From Limonium bicolor (Eukaryota; Streptophyta; Magnoliopsida; Caryophyllales; Plumbaginaceae), in contig CM041776.1 in NCBI GenBank assembly GCA_023374045.1, positions 144,091,296 through 144,155,295 of the forward strand: 64,000 nucleotides of DNA. Reading direction: 5' to 3'. The notes under the pieces are model-generated. The model did not search any database and was not told where the DNA came from. It saw only the letters and a program-made list of their open reading frames with translations. Positions within the stretch are counted from its first letter, which is position 1. Each line of letters opens with the position of its first letter. Position numbers and translations under genes: made by a program. Below are positions 44,901 through 57,516 of the stretch, piece by piece.

Positions 44901-45886
44901 ACTCTGATGTGATCAGCACCAGTGTTGAATTATCCTTCCACCCCAATTTGTGTTCAGCTTCCCTTGACCTGTACCGGATCAAGTTCCACCTCCCACGTCC
45001 ATATCAAGCCATTAAATAATTTTTATAAGTCTGTCAAAGTACTTGGCTCATAAGCCGATGTTATTGGTTCATTATCATTTAGTGACGGTATTTCGTTACG
45101 GGCTGGTGTATGCCCCTTTTTGTTATGATGGTCGGACTCATCAGGTCCTTCCGAGGTCATAGGCCTCGTACTTAAAAGGTTTATTACTCTATGGCGACAA
45201 TTGCAGTTATGAGGTTTATATTAAAGTTGCACAAACGTTCGGTGATTATTGGTAGCCATGGTGTTGTACCAGTGGTCTACTCGCCCTTATTAAGTTCAAT
45301 TGTAGCTACCGTTGCAACTATAGTTGCAGTTGGTTGCCGCTAGTTTTTGTTAGTTGCAGCACTTGGTGTGGCAAGTGCGCGAGGTAGGCGGAATTGTTAG
45401 TATTTTGTCTGTTATAGCGCTTGCTGTAGAAAGTGCGCCATGCAGGTTGAATTGTCGGTTTCAGACTTGTTCGTCTTATTACCGCTTCGGTTGTTCGAGT
45501 ACGGTTTAATGATTCTTTCTTAGAAAGGATGGTATTTTGGGTTGGAAAATTTGCCTGACCACATTGTCATTAGGATAGCATAAATGCTTGGAATTTGTTC
45601 ATTCATGTAGGTCGTCACGACAAGGTCTTAGTGTCACAGTAGTGTATATACCAGATTAGGCACCGAGTTCGGATATAACAAACAGGTGAACTTTTACAGG
45701 ATTCCCCATACATACAATATGGTTTCACTCTAGAGTTTGGTATCACATTACAATAGCATGGTAGTTAAAGGTCCCCATAACTGGCGACGGTCTCGCGGAG
45801 CTCAGGATGCTCCCGATCCGCTCGTCCGGGTGCCTTGGGTGATCCTTTCCACGACGCACCTCCGGCGGTGCCTATCACCACAATGC

Positions 45887-46229
45887 TTAGTCTTGAATGG
45901 AGGTAAGATGTTGAATTTTATTAACGTTATAAAAGTAAGTTACTATCCTTTCAGTGCGAAAATATTTAGGCGCTCCATTTGGGCTTGCTAGCCTCTTCCC
46001 CTTATTCGGGGATTTATGTTTTTCAGTTGTATTAAACTCATTGGGTTGTGGAGGGAGGGGTACCGTCAGCGGTAGTCCAAGCTGGACTTCCACATGAAAG
46101 TAGATTGTCGCCAATGTACTCGCGACGTTTGGTATGTCTCCTCCTGACTGAGCTCTTAGCTGATCCATGACGGGAGTAATCTTCCCGGACCTCTGTGCCC
46201 CTGGTCAGCTTCTTGGCCCGCACCACCAC
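45887..46229 (-). pseudogene. Possible decayed gag start in E2
   Basis: At the place where E1 has gag, two overlapping frames (46229-46038 and 46168-45887) give a basic start and then a segment with LTVPLPPQP that is reminiscent of the proline run in E1 Gag. No family motif is clear. This is a positional argument only. Confidence 0.25.
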
Positions 46230-46437
46230 TAGACATCGGTATTACCGTTCGTCTTCTCATTACTCGATAACCGACCATATTACAATCAAACACATTTGTG
46301 TGCGTCAAGGGCTAACACTTGCAAGCCCAAGGCATTGCCAACACATAAACTCATTAAAGTGAAGAAGTTTCTTACCTCACAACGTTTCCCGTATTTTCCA
46401 ATCCTAGGCTCACTGTCTTAAATCCTATTATCTCGTC

Positions 46438-46465
46438 ATCAGAGCGGTACTCCGCTCTGATACCA
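46438..46465 (-). other. E2 PBS (initiator Met) with hairpin
   Basis: Minus strand tggtatcagagc (46465-46454) followed by the inverted repeat atcagagcg / cgctctgat with loop gagtac (46461-46438). The stem is identical to E1; the loop differs. Confidence 0.9.
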
Positions 46466-46470
46466 CTTTT

Positions 46471-47180
46471 TGTAACAGTCCACTCGGTAATCACGTCATA
46501 ATCACTCATGTAGCATAATTAAACTCGTCTAGCAGCGGTAGTTAAAACATTAGTAATCCTCACTTGGGTGTCACATGCCATTACTCATCCATACGAGTAA
46601 AGAAGCAGAAATAGAATAATTACGAAACAACGCTGACAATACATACATATCCGCAGTGATAACGAGATACTAACCTATACATCATTCTAAACCAAAAGTA
46701 ATCTCATTGACAAGTGAGCGTCTAAATATTCCCAATTGTATACAACGCCATTAACAAGGTATCCAATATCCATATTAACACAATACAAAATCTCGTGCGG
46801 TAAAATGAAACCCTAACTACCCAGGACCCGCACTTCGGCTTCAACGGTAATCATCACCTGCACAAATGCCGTAAAGGTTCAGCGATAAACACTGAGTATA
46901 CCGGGTTTGGACCCTATTGGTCACTTAATAGTCATGGTCGCCATTATTAGATTCGTTACATGCTTTTATCGGTGTACACGTATATTAAAGCAATAAATGC
47001 ATGAGTGGCGATAATATGAAACAGTTAAGACAGGCACTACAGTCCACACACAATAGCTCATACATAAAACATTTAATCATAACAACAATTAACATATAGT
47101 CGTAAGTACGGTCTTGTATTTCAAACTTCACATACGACCCCCCGGGTCCTCATTACATCACATCAAATCAAAAGTGGGTA
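46471..47180 (-). mobile_element. E2 5' LTR, segment 1 (3' end of LTR)
   Basis: The minus strand ends ggactgttaca at 46471. From 46645 leftward into the LTR it matches 31289 onwards. It is interrupted at 47180 by E3. Confidence 0.85.
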
Positions 47181-48261
47181 TGTTGTGCAAAATAGTGGTG
47201 AGACTACTCTGCTAACTATGGGCAGTGAACCCAATCATTGTAGTACAACAAGGTCGTATCCACAGGGACTTCGTAACTGTCTAGCTAATTATAAGCTAGT
47301 AAATGTGCAAGAGGATATATACAAAAGTGCATAAATGTAAACTGGGGTTTTTGGGATTTTAGCTGATAGATGGAAAATAAAGGAAAGCAGTAAAACTAGA
47401 CTAACTAATCTAGGATAGGTGCTCGGGATGGATATTTGCACCCGTCCTCCCTTTACTACCAATGGTCAATTCTCGAACTCATGGCTAAACAACGGGAACA
47501 CTAAACTAACTAATATCCTAATCAAGGTCTACTAATCCTAACCAACAGAATGGAACCTGGTGGATCTTCCAAGTACCTAGTCAATTGATGGCATTAAGCA
47601 CAAATTCCCCTAAGTTGCAGTGTAGTCTAATCTCGAAATCCTCGATATTAGAATGCACTGATTCAGTCCTCACGGTCTAGATTTCTATCTCAGAATCACA
47701 TGTTGACAGAAATCCACAATAATGCTCAACTAATCGGTAGGCCAAACCAACCAGTTTAACACATAGTGCTAATTAATCAGCAACCTAGAATCTATCTCAG
47801 AATCTCATTTCAACAAATTCAAGGTAAACCAACCAATTTCACACAAAGATAACAAATTGGGCAAAACCCTCAACAAATCCCCAAATCATGGGAGACAAGT
47901 TCAAGAGCCACAAACACACAATCGTTATCGGTATTCAGCACACGAACTGAAATAAAACCATAAACGAGTTCAAGAATCTACAACAGAGTTTAGGGATTTT
48001 GGGGCAAAATCCCCAAATCCCAAGCTACAAGGAGACTACTCAAGCATTGAAGCTACAAAGGAGAGAAAGGAGGAAGAAATAGCCATTAATGGAGGTGGTT
48101 GAGCTCTTGAATGAGGTGAGATCCTCTCCTCTTCCTTCTCTTCTCTTCTCCTCTCTTTTTCTCTTCTTCTGTCGCCTCTACCGTCGCCTGGAGTCCAGGT
48201 CTCGACCTCCCCCTCTTTCCTCTCTTTTCCCCTTTTAAAATCTGATTTCTGGGCAAATTTT

Positions 48262-48385
48262 ACGACCGACCGGACTTGCGACCGGACTTGCAAGGTCGGT
48301 CGATTCCAGTAGCTTGCAAAAACGCAAATCTGGGCAAAATTTCGACCCGACCGACTTGCGACCGGACTTGCAAGGTCGGTCGGAG
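48262..48385 (-). repeat. Palindromic array, E3 3' LTR
   Basis: Two units of accggacttgcgaccggact followed by tgcaaggtcggtc, with an attccagtagc spacer. A 35-bp word at 48269-48303 is identical to 851-885 in LTR A. Confidence 0.9.
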
Positions 48386-48638
48386 TCAGTATAACTTCAA
48401 AACGCTGTATCTTCTTCGTTTTAACTCCGATTTTGGATCCGTTTGCGCCCACGCGTTCCTCTCTTCGTCTACTTTACTCCTAGCTATGTTACTCCTCCTG
48501 TTTAAACAATAAATGTGTGAAACACCAATGAAACACAAAACTAGAGGAAAACAAGCTAGAGTGGAGAAATGAGCATGAAAAGTGTTGATTAAACATATGA
48601 AATACACCCCTAAAACATGCTCATTTGGACACTCATCA

Positions 48639-48673
48639 CACCCCCACACTTACCTTTTTGCTTGTCCTCAAGC
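48639..48673 (-). other. E3 polypurine tract and hairpin
   Basis: Minus strand: gcttg-agga-caagc (48673-48660), then taagtgtgggggtg (48652-48639) at the LTR start. Two more copies of hairpin plus aagtgtggggg lie at 49367-49402 and 49599-49625. Confidence 0.8.
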
Positions 48674-50411
48674 AAAACCAAGCACCCATGCAAGTAAGGA
48701 ATGCTCAAGACTAACAAACACTAACATGAATTGTAGGATAAAAGAAGAAGCAAAAAGTGATTAAAACCTTTGAGGAGTGTGAACCATCTCTTAGTGGTGG
48801 CATGGGTGTGCTTAGGGCAAAATAAAATCTAGAGTTTCGGGGTATGATCCGAAGTGCTTCAAAGTTCTAAAGATTAGGTGACTTGGAGAGCTTTTACCAT
48901 GTCCAACTTCTCTCAAGAATGGGCATTGAGAAGAAAACAAAAGGAAAAATAGATTTATGCATTTGTTTCACTTTTGCATAAGAGAGAGAAGATAAAATTT
49001 TGGCATCATGCCTTTGCATTTAAGAACACTCAACTCTCATTGTTGGTTAACAATGGCGTCTCACAAGTCCCTTGATGGATTTTCACAAAGAAGCACCCCT
49101 TAGCAATCCCTAAGAAAGAAGACAGAAGGAACCCCAAAGCAATAAAAATCCAACCATACAAGATCACTTGGCCACACCGCATGTAAAATGCTCCTCAAAA
49201 GCAATCAAAATGAAAAATTTAAGCATTTATCCCACAATTCATAACAGTATTTGTTCTTAATGAGAACAACTCACAACACAAGGGTCCAAGTTTTTTATTT
49301 TGGACAATCGCAAGATAAGCATGAAGTATTAAGCATTTAAGCACACAATTCACCGAAAAGGTCACTCCCCCACACTTAAATTGAACAATGTCCCCATTGT
49401 TCACCAATCAAAACCGGGGAAGGTTCCAGAAGACCTTTGCGGGAAGCAGACAAAAGGAAAATCACACGGGACACAAACAAACAGTATAGCACAGAAGCGA
49501 TCCCCAGATTTGCAGATTCAAAATTAGAGAAGAGAGAACGAAAACTAAAAGGAACTAGTACTCCCCTGAGATTGCTATTGCTATCAGTTTGTAGAACTCC
49601 CCCACACTTGAGCTTCAGCCTCAAGTAGCGTAGCTTAGTTGCGGTGTGGAATTGAAATTCACCGCATAAAACACTAGAAGCAACCAAACTACAACTGGAG
49701 TTAAGGGTTAGCAAAAACAAAACCAAAGGAGAACGAAAACAAAAACAGGAAATAAAAATAGTGGAGTCGTTGTGGGCAAATATTAAAGGTGTGAAACGAG
49801 TACTCCCCGATAAGATGCGGATGGAAGATAGGGTGCCCGCACAATTGCTAGTGGGAGGGGTCGTTGAGGTGCTACCTTCAATCGTTGGAGATGAAGGTCC
49901 TCTTGGAAAATTTCGCCAGAGGTTCCTTTGTAATTGTTCCTAATTCCATCCCTTTTTCAGAGGGGCTTACCTGTTTCCAAAATATTACAACACAGACGCC
50001 ACCAATTGGGCGTAAAAGGGCAAGTCCAAAGAATGCCAAAATAGCCCATTATTGAAAACAATGCAAATCGAAACTAACAGAATTTAAAAGACAGGACACG
50101 AAATGAAATCCGGGTTGCCTCCCGGTAAGCGGCCCTTCTTTAAGGTCTTTGGCTAGACCATACCACCGTGAAGTCATCCGGGATCGAATATGAACGTTGA
50201 AGTCGGCTTCAACGGGTGGGTTGGGCGGGCATCATCTAGCAATGAAGAACGACCCGGATCAAAAGGAAATGTGGCCTCAACACTTAGGATGTGAAAGTGT
50301 AAACTCCACCGACCGTTCATCAGGTGGAAGTGTTGAGGTGGGTGATCCTTGGTACGAGGATCAAACTGTGGTGGAGCCTCTTCAAATTCAAGGATGTAAA
50401 CATCCTTATCT

Positions 50412-51185
50412 TCAGTGAGCGGTGCAGGGAGACTCCGGAGCGGACTTTGTCTTCAATCTTTGGTCCGGATCAAATGGGAAGGTGGCCTCCACACTTAGCG
50501 GGTGTACGTTGAGCTTCCACCCAACTTCATTAGTGCACGGGTGGGGGCCTTGATCCTTCAAGTGAAGATCAAAGTTTGATGGCTCCTCCTCCTCCTCAAA
50601 TTCGAGGATGTAAATGTCCTCAACTTCTTGGTGAGGCTCATGGGAAGAGCCTTGATGAAAATCAACTTCAGAGGGAGGTGGCTCCTTGAAGTTGATTATA
50701 GCACTCTCCTCTGATGGCTCGGAGGGAGGCGGCATCTCCTCCTCCTCAAGGTTGAGGATGTGTCCATCCTCATCTTCTGGGTGGAGCACAGAGAAGGAGG
50801 GGAAATAACGGTAGTTGACTTCAGAGGGAGGAGACTCCATGAAGTCAAGGTGGAAGCGGTCCTCTGATGGCTTGTCTTCGAACTCAGGCAGATGGTTGAA
50901 TGACGTTTGCTCAGGTTCGAACGGGGGAGGTGATAGAGAGCAACTCAAGTCCTCAGTAAGGTGATCCACTTTATGAACCATTTCGCTCTCCGGTTGCTGC
51001 GATGCAAGGTTTAGTAGACCTTCCATCATCGCGTTCATCTCTACTAATTTGGCATAGAGCTTCAGTTGGTTCATGTCGAGGTCTTTTTCCTTAGTCCGCT
51101 GCTCCACTTCATGGACCATTTCACTCTCTGGTTGTTGCTCCCTTCGAGCTAGTGTAATGAGCTGGTTCATGTCGATGGTGTTCAT
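50412..51185 (-). pseudogene. E3 acidic Gag-like protein, C-terminal part
   Basis: A 257-residue frame. Residues 120-180 match the E4 protein closely: PPSEVNY, PSFSVL, PEDE.G.ILNLE.EE and EPSEESAIINFKEP. The protein is very acidic and proline-rich, with two copies of an EQQPESEMVH-like segment near the start. The N-terminal zinc knuckle lies in another frame (51302-51484), separated by a stop and a frameshift. The second knuckle, seen in E4, is degraded here. It has no known enzyme domain. It is probably the broken Gag-like product of a non-autonomous element. Confidence 0.65.
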
Positions 51186-51301
51186 TCTAGCACTAAGATC
51201 CTCCAGTGGGTGAATCTACCCTTGCCGTGATCTCAGAACAATAAGCACTCTTCTGGTCTCCTCCACTCTCTTGGCACCTGATCCATCGACTGATGTCTTG
51301 T

Positions 51302-51484
51302 TCAGTGGGGTTTGGATTGACATAAGAACCGGTTCTCCATGAGAGTCTCCGATCTTGAGATTAGATCCTCACAAGGAGGGCACATATGAAAGGATCCACA
51401 CCCTTGACAATCAATGTATTGGTCGTAGGTTGCTCCAGAGGTGTAGCCGTAACAATCTTCTGCTTGATCATCAAGACCATCCAT
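51302..51484 (-). pseudogene. E3 Gag-like protein, N-terminal zinc-knuckle part
   Basis: From ATG 51484 the frame starts MDGLDDQAEDCYGY, matching the E4 start MDSHYDQAGDWYGY. It has one CX2CX3HX4C knuckle (CQGCGSFHMCPPC) and stops at 51302. The likely coding continuation is out of frame. The start lies about 110 bp from the PBS. Confidence 0.65.
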
Positions 51485-51596
51485 CAGAGATAGGTTCCTA
51501 AAAAAAAAGTAACACAAATTTATACAAAAGGGGAAATAAAGGAAATGAAAATATGCACAAAACTAAACAGATAATAAACAGATAGTTGGACCGAAG

Positions 51597-51614
51597 TCCC
51601 CGGCAACGGCGCCA
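51597..51614 (-). other. E3 primer binding site (Asp tRNA)
   Basis: Minus strand tggcgccgttgccgggga, six bases after the LTR end at 51621. Confidence 0.9.
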
Positions 51615-52704
51615 AAAACTTGTTGGCAAAATAGTGGTAGACTACTCTGCTAACTATGGGCAGTGAACCCAATCATTGTAGTACAACAAGGTCGTATCCA
51701 CAGGGACTTCGTAACTGTCTAGCTAATTATAAGCTTAGTAAATGTGCAAGAGGATATATACAAAAGTGCATAAATGTAAACTGGGGTTTTTGGGATTTTA
51801 GCTGATAGATGGAAATAAAGGAAAGCAGTAAAACTAGACTAACTAATCTAGGATAGGTGTAGCTCGGGATGGATATTTGCACCCGTCCTCCCTTTACTAC
51901 CAATGGTCAATTCTCGAACTCATGGCTAAACAACGGGAACACTAAACTAACTAATATCCTAATCAAGGTCTACTAATCCTAACCAACAGAATGGAACCTG
52001 GTGGATCTTCCAAGTACCTAGTCAATTGATGGCATTAAGCACAAATTCCCCTAAGTTGCAGTGTAGTCTAATCTCGAAATCCTCGATATTAGAATGCACT
52101 GATTCAGTCCTCACGGTCTAGATTTCTATCTCAGAATCACATGTTGACAGAAATCCACAATAATGCTCAACTAATCGGTAGGCCAAACCAACCAGTTTAA
52201 CACATAGTGCTAATTAATCAGCAACCTAGAATCTATCTCAGAATCTCATTTCAACAAATTCAAGGCAAACCAACCAATTTCACACAAAGATAACAAATTG
52301 GGCAAAACCCTCAACAAATCCCCAAATCATGGGTGACAAGTTCAAGAGCCACAAACACACAATCGTTATCGGTATTCAGCACACGAACTGAAATAAAACC
52401 ATAAACGAGTTCAAGAATCTACAACGGAGTTTAGGGATTTTGGGGCAAAATCCCCAAATCCCAAGCTACAAGGAGACTACTCAAGCATTGAAGCTACAAA
52501 GGAGAGAAAGGAGGAAGAAATAGCCATTAATGGAGGTGGTTGAGCTCTTGAATGAGGTGAGATCCTCTCCTCTTCCTTCCTTCTCTTCTCCTCTCTTTTC
52601 TCTTCTTCTGTCGCCTCTACCGTCGCCTGGAGTCCAGGTCTCGACCTCCCCTCTTTCCTCTCTTTTCCTTTTAAAATCTGATTTCTGGGCAAATTTTACG
52701 ACCG

Positions 52705-52830
52705 ACCGGACTTGCGACCGGACTTGCAAGGTCGGTCGATTCCAGTAGCTTGCAAAAACGCAAATCTGGGCAAAATTTCGACCCGACCGACCTTGCGACC
52801 GGACTTGCAAGGTCGGTCGGAGTCAGTATA
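52705..52830 (-). repeat. Palindromic array, E3 5' LTR
   Basis: Same two-unit array as in the other E3 LTR. The 35-bp word shared with LTR A is at 52705-52739. Confidence 0.9.
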
Positions 52831-53076
52831 ACTTCAAAACGCTGTATCTTCTTCGTTTTAACTCCGATTTTGGATCCGTTTGCGCCCACGCGTTCCTCTC
52901 TTCGTCTACTTTACTCCTAGCTATGTTACTCCTCCTGTTTAAACAATAAATGTGTGAAACACCAATGAAACACAAAACTAGAGGAAAACAAGCTAGAGTG
53001 GAGGAGAAATGAGCATGAAAAGTGTTGATTAAACATATGAAATACAACCTAAAAATGCTCATTTGGACACTCATCA

Positions 53077-54359
53077 GGTATCAAGTTAGGACAACCCATA
53101 TTTGTTTTTATTTATGGACAGTCATCATGGTGGCACCAGCGGTAGTGCACTCCGGCCAAAGATATAAGATCTCGGGTCTTCCTCTTTGCCTAAAAGGCGT
53201 CATTTAGTTTGCGGCATTAAGCCGAGTACCAACAGTGGTACAATCTGGCCAACGATCTATGTAGGTCGTAGGGCTTCACTACAGTAGAATCCCGATCAGG
53301 GAAAACACTCAAGAGATCTCTATGCGCAGCTAGTTAGTCCAAGACAACACTGGTTTTATTCTTCACACACCAATCCTCCAATATATGATTAAATAGTTAA
53401 TCGAATAACTAAGGTATAATTTTAGGTTATGGAGAATCATTTAGCTGCCTAAGGGTCTTACGCACACCTAGAAATAATCTAGGTCATATTCATGTTCGAG
53501 AGCGTGCTCTAGAGACCGACAGTGTCGTGTCCTGTACCTAAGTATTTTACTTAGGCTATAATTTACATAATTATAATACTTAGAATATTATGTCAGATCA
53601 CGGCAGTCACAAACACATTGCTCGTATAGGTATGTTTATATAAGTCGGTCTATAGTCGACGTAGAATTAGTCCCGAAGGACATTCACGCATAATTAAATA
53701 ATGCGGGAAAGGAATACAATTAATCATCACATCACGTTTCACCCATACACATACGTACATAATATTCACACAAGTTATAACAAACAAATCTGAGCCCGAG
53801 GAAGTCCTCAGGACAACTCAGATCAAACCCCTTTACATACCGTTCACCTCAGACCTAGGATGCGTAGTAGACCACTAAGCTCGTCAAGCACCTCCGTCAG
53901 TGATACGATCTAAATATCAAATACTATAAGTCATTCCGCATGACTTACTTAAGCTTAGTAAGTCCGAATAACGCTAGTAATCCCGACCTTTCATCCCGGA
54001 TTTCAACAGTTAGTTGTTTAGAGTAGCATTACGTAAAACTCGTCGTTCGTAGTAATTACTAACATCCGGGTTTATTTAAATACGTCGGTTATAAAAATGT
54101 CTTAGTTGTAGCGTTTTCGAACGTTAGGATTTATCCCATTATTTCCATAATATTCACGAGTATATACATATACATTCACGTTTATACTTAGGTATTAAAT
54201 TTACCCAATCCAGTTAGGTATACGAGTATACAATTATAATATATAGTTGCATGTATACATGCAACGTTAGTTCGCATCATGTATTATGCTCATACACTTA
54301 TGTTTATAATTCATTCTAGGAATTAGTGTTTGTCTTATTTGAACTTAGCTATATAGAAT
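53077..54359 (-). mobile_element. E2 5' LTR, segment 2
   Basis: Homologous to 31830-33120 of the left LTR with scattered substitutions and short indels. No gene is seen. Confidence 0.85.
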
Positions 54360-56326
54360 TGTTTGGGCAAATAGTAGTTAAACTATCTTGCTAATTATGG
54401 GCAGTGAACCCAATCTTTGTAGTACAACAAGGTCGTATCCACAGAGACTTCGCAATTATCTAATTAATTATCCAGTTTAGCAAATGTACAAAAAGGCAAA
54501 TAAAAATGCATAAAATGTAAATTGGGGTTTAGCCGGAGGCAAGCTTGATTTTCAGAATTAGTACAGAATAATAAATACAGTAAAATAAAGTAAATGGATG
54601 GAAAAAGGTATCCTAGGATAGCGGGGGAATTTCCTAAATTACTTAAACAATTTTTAATCCTGTCTCAAATATTTATTGCCTATTAGAGTTAATAATTGTC
54701 AGTTACGAACTCCTATTAATAGCCTAGTATTTTCCTGCTCAATCCGGAGTGTAAACCAAGATTAATTCCTTTGTGGTACTTTGACTATCTCAAAATCATA
54801 TATTGATAGCTACCAAATAAATGCAGTATTTTGTCAGAATAAGCATTAACAATATTTGCTGAAAGGAATTAAAACAAGTTTAATACGTGAAACAGGTGAT
54901 AAATATTTATTTAAGTACAGACAATAATTATAATCCTAATTTGCTCTTATTTGTCTGTTTAAGAATTAATCTTGTGGCCTTCCTAAATCAGAGATAAGGA
55001 CAACTCTTAATAAATCAATAGACTTTTTACAATCAGAAAAAGTCTAAAATCATTAATTAGCTTTAAGTGAGAATTCTTTTTATAACAGCGATGGATTTTA
55101 TCTGCTAATCAAGGAGATAATATCTAAGTTTTTCTCTCTTTGTGGTCTATTCTCAGATTTAAAAATCATTGAAATAAGAGAAACCGTAAATGCATAAAAA
55201 TGATCAGTTCTTAAGCATTAATAATTAGAGAGACAAAAAATATTTATAAGCAAACTTGGTATTAATAATAAGTCTGAATTATTAAGGTCAAACCCATCCT
55301 AGGATACGAGTAAAATCACTCAGACATTAACAGTAATAAAAAGGAAACAGAGATAGCCATTAATTTGGAGACTGCCGGCGGAGACTGGACTGCGATTCGC
55401 TTCTGCTCCAGCTCCCTTTTCTTCTGTTCTTCTTATCGTGTTTCTGCTTCGTGGTGGAATGAAGAATAAAACTAAAATGGAGAAGTGGGAGATAAGAGGA
55501 TGGAATGGATCGTGGGAGTGAGCGATGGTTTATTTACTGGATGGGAGATAGTCTACTGCTTTGGATTGTGAGGAAGGGAATGAATTTATTGAGCAGAGGG
55601 CGTGGGTTTATATAGAGAAAGGAAGGAGAATGGCTGGATCACGCGAAGATAAGAGGTGCCAGTTGATTGCTCAATGATTGCTCAATTGATTGCTCTCATT
55701 ATTGCAGGGGACAGAGCGTGCAGAGTAGATGGATAAGCAGACAGTGGACGAGTTGCAGAGAGTCGGCGAGGCAAGTTGGAGACGACGACGGGCGAAGAAA
55801 ACTGGTCCGCTCGCGATTTTTATTCACGTCCGCATGTGTCCTCATTGGCGTCCGCCTCTGAAGCACGCGGACGTCTCTGTGTGTTCCCTCCGTCAGCCGG
55901 CCACTCTGTCTGTCCGCGTCTCCAAACCGCCCAGCAATCAGGCGGACGCGCTCTGCCGTCCCTGGCCCTGCTGTCCGCCTCCCAAACCGCCTAATCATGG
56001 GGCGGTTGCCCTTAGTGATGTCCGCCTACTTACAAGGCGTTGCCTAGGCGGGACACACCGCTGTTCTGTGCTCCTCGCGTGACTCTCTTCTACCGGCTCT
56101 AGATTCTTCGTTTGGACTCCGTTTTCTGAGCCGTTTGCGTCTATGTGTTCGTCTCTTCGTTACTCTACTCCCAGCTTGGTTTTCCTCATGTTAAACCAAA
56201 TTAGTGAGATAAACAATAAAATATAAACTAGAGGAAAAACTAACCGAAGTGGAGAAATGAGCAAGAAAAGTGCTAATATTATATATGAAAATACACCTAT
56301 AAAACATGCTCATTTGGACACTATCA
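54360..56326 (-). repeat. E4 3' LTR
   Basis: Minus strand runs tgatagtgtcc to caaaca. It has a TATA box, ctatataaa (55615-55607), with a ggcggac/gtccgcc array at 55800-56055 upstream of it. Confidence 0.9.
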
Positions 56327-56360
56327 CACCCCCACACTTATCTTTTTGCTTGTCCTCAAG
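56327..56360 (-). other. E4 polypurine tract and hairpin
   Basis: Minus strand cttg-agga-caag (56360-56349), then taagtgtgggggtg at the LTR start. Further hairpin-plus-tract copies are at 57059-57094 and 57281-57305. Confidence 0.8.
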
Positions 56361-57516
56361 AAAATCGGTAACCAAGTAAGTAGGGAATGCTCAATAATAA
56401 CAAATATTATATGAAGGGTAGGATAAACATGATCTTTAAACTTATTGAGGAGTGTGAAAAATTAACTTGGTGGCATAGTGTGCTCAGGGTAAAAATAAAA
56501 TATAGAGTTTCGGGGTATGATCCAAGGTACTTCAATGTTTCTTTTTAGGTGACTTTGAGAATTTTACATGGCCAAACTTCTCTCAAGAATGGGCATTGAG
56601 GAGAAAACAAAAGGAAAAATAGATTCATGCATTGTTACACTTTTGCATAAGAGATGAGAAGATATATGTAGGCATTAAGCCTTCGTATTTTAGAACACTC
56701 AACTCTCGTTGTTTGGTTACCAATGGTGTCTCGCAAGTCCTTTCTTATTTTCTATTTTTTTTTAACAGAGAAGCCCCTCTTAGCAATCCCTAGAGAGGAG
56801 AAGACAGAAAGAAAACCCTGAGCAAAAAAAATCCAACCATTTGCCAGATTAATTTGTTCACACCCGCATATAAAATGCTCCTCAAAAGTAATCAAAAATT
56901 TTAAAATTTTGTACAATTTATCCTACAATTCATAATAGTATTTATTCTTAAAGAGAACACCTATATTAAAAGGGACAATAATTTTAATTTTGAACAAATG
57001 CAAGATAAGCAGAGGATTAAGCTTTTTTTAGCATAAAATGTCACGAAAAGGACACACTCCCCCACACTTAAATTGAACAATGTCCTCATTGTTCACCAGA
57101 AAAAACAAGGGAAGGTTTCAGAAGACCTTTTCGGTTAAGTAGATAAAATAGAGATAACACAATGGTCACAATTTAAACATTTAAGCACATAAACGCTCCT
57201 CTGCAGTTTTATTTAATTAAAAGCATAATTAAAGAAACTGGTACTCCCCTGAGATTATTTTTGCTAGCGTTATAAGAGTTCCCCCACTTGAGCTTCAGCC
57301 TCAAGTAGCGTAGCTTGGTTTGTGTAGACATGAAATTGCACCTGCATAAGACACTAGAAGCAACCATACTACAAACGAGGTTAAAAGTTTAGCAAAAATA
57401 AAATTAAAGGGAACCTGAAAATTAAAACAGCATAAAAGCATATAAAAGATAAGTTCGTCCGGGTTGCCTCCGGAAAGCTGCCCTTCTTTAACGTCTTTGG
57501 CTAGACGCCTGCTTCG

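Larger units (their letters stand above)
41352..46470 (-). mobile_element. E2 internal region, no recognisable pol
   Basis: Bounded by a PPT on the left and an initiator-Met PBS on the right, both of the E1 type. It is 5.1 kb long. I searched the minus strand for RT, RNase H and integrase motifs and recognise none; the middle (42300-45700) is T-rich on the plus strand with no long frame. Near 45300-45480 an imperfect duplication of about 75 bp (gcacttggtgtggcaagtgcgc-like) is visible. It is either a non-autonomous derivative or heavily decayed. Confidence 0.7.
47181..53076 (-). mobile_element. E3: non-autonomous Athila-type element
   Basis: Two LTRs of 1458 bp (47181-48638) and 1456 bp (51621-53076), nearly identical, around a 2982-bp internal region with an Asp-tRNA PBS and a PPT. 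The flanks share ggta (47177-47180 and 53077-53080), probably a 5-bp duplication with one change. There is no protease, RT or integrase. It encodes a broken zinc-knuckle/acidic protein related to that of E4. Confidence 0.9.

Noticed and set aside
42000..45700. Decayed RT or integrase in E2
   Set aside because: I looked for FIDD, HQI, SDR..F and QSER-like codon runs on the minus strand and found none. A profile search would be decisive.
48036..48649. ORFs in E3 LTRs (also 52477-53074) with DLASPV repeats
   Set aside because: They cross the palindromic array and appear in both LTRs only because the LTRs are copies.
55667..56082. ORFs in E4 LTRs (also 59767-60490) with GC-rich content
   Set aside because: Frames run through the gtccgcc array upstream of the TATA box; the two LTR copies are frameshifted relative to each other without consequence.
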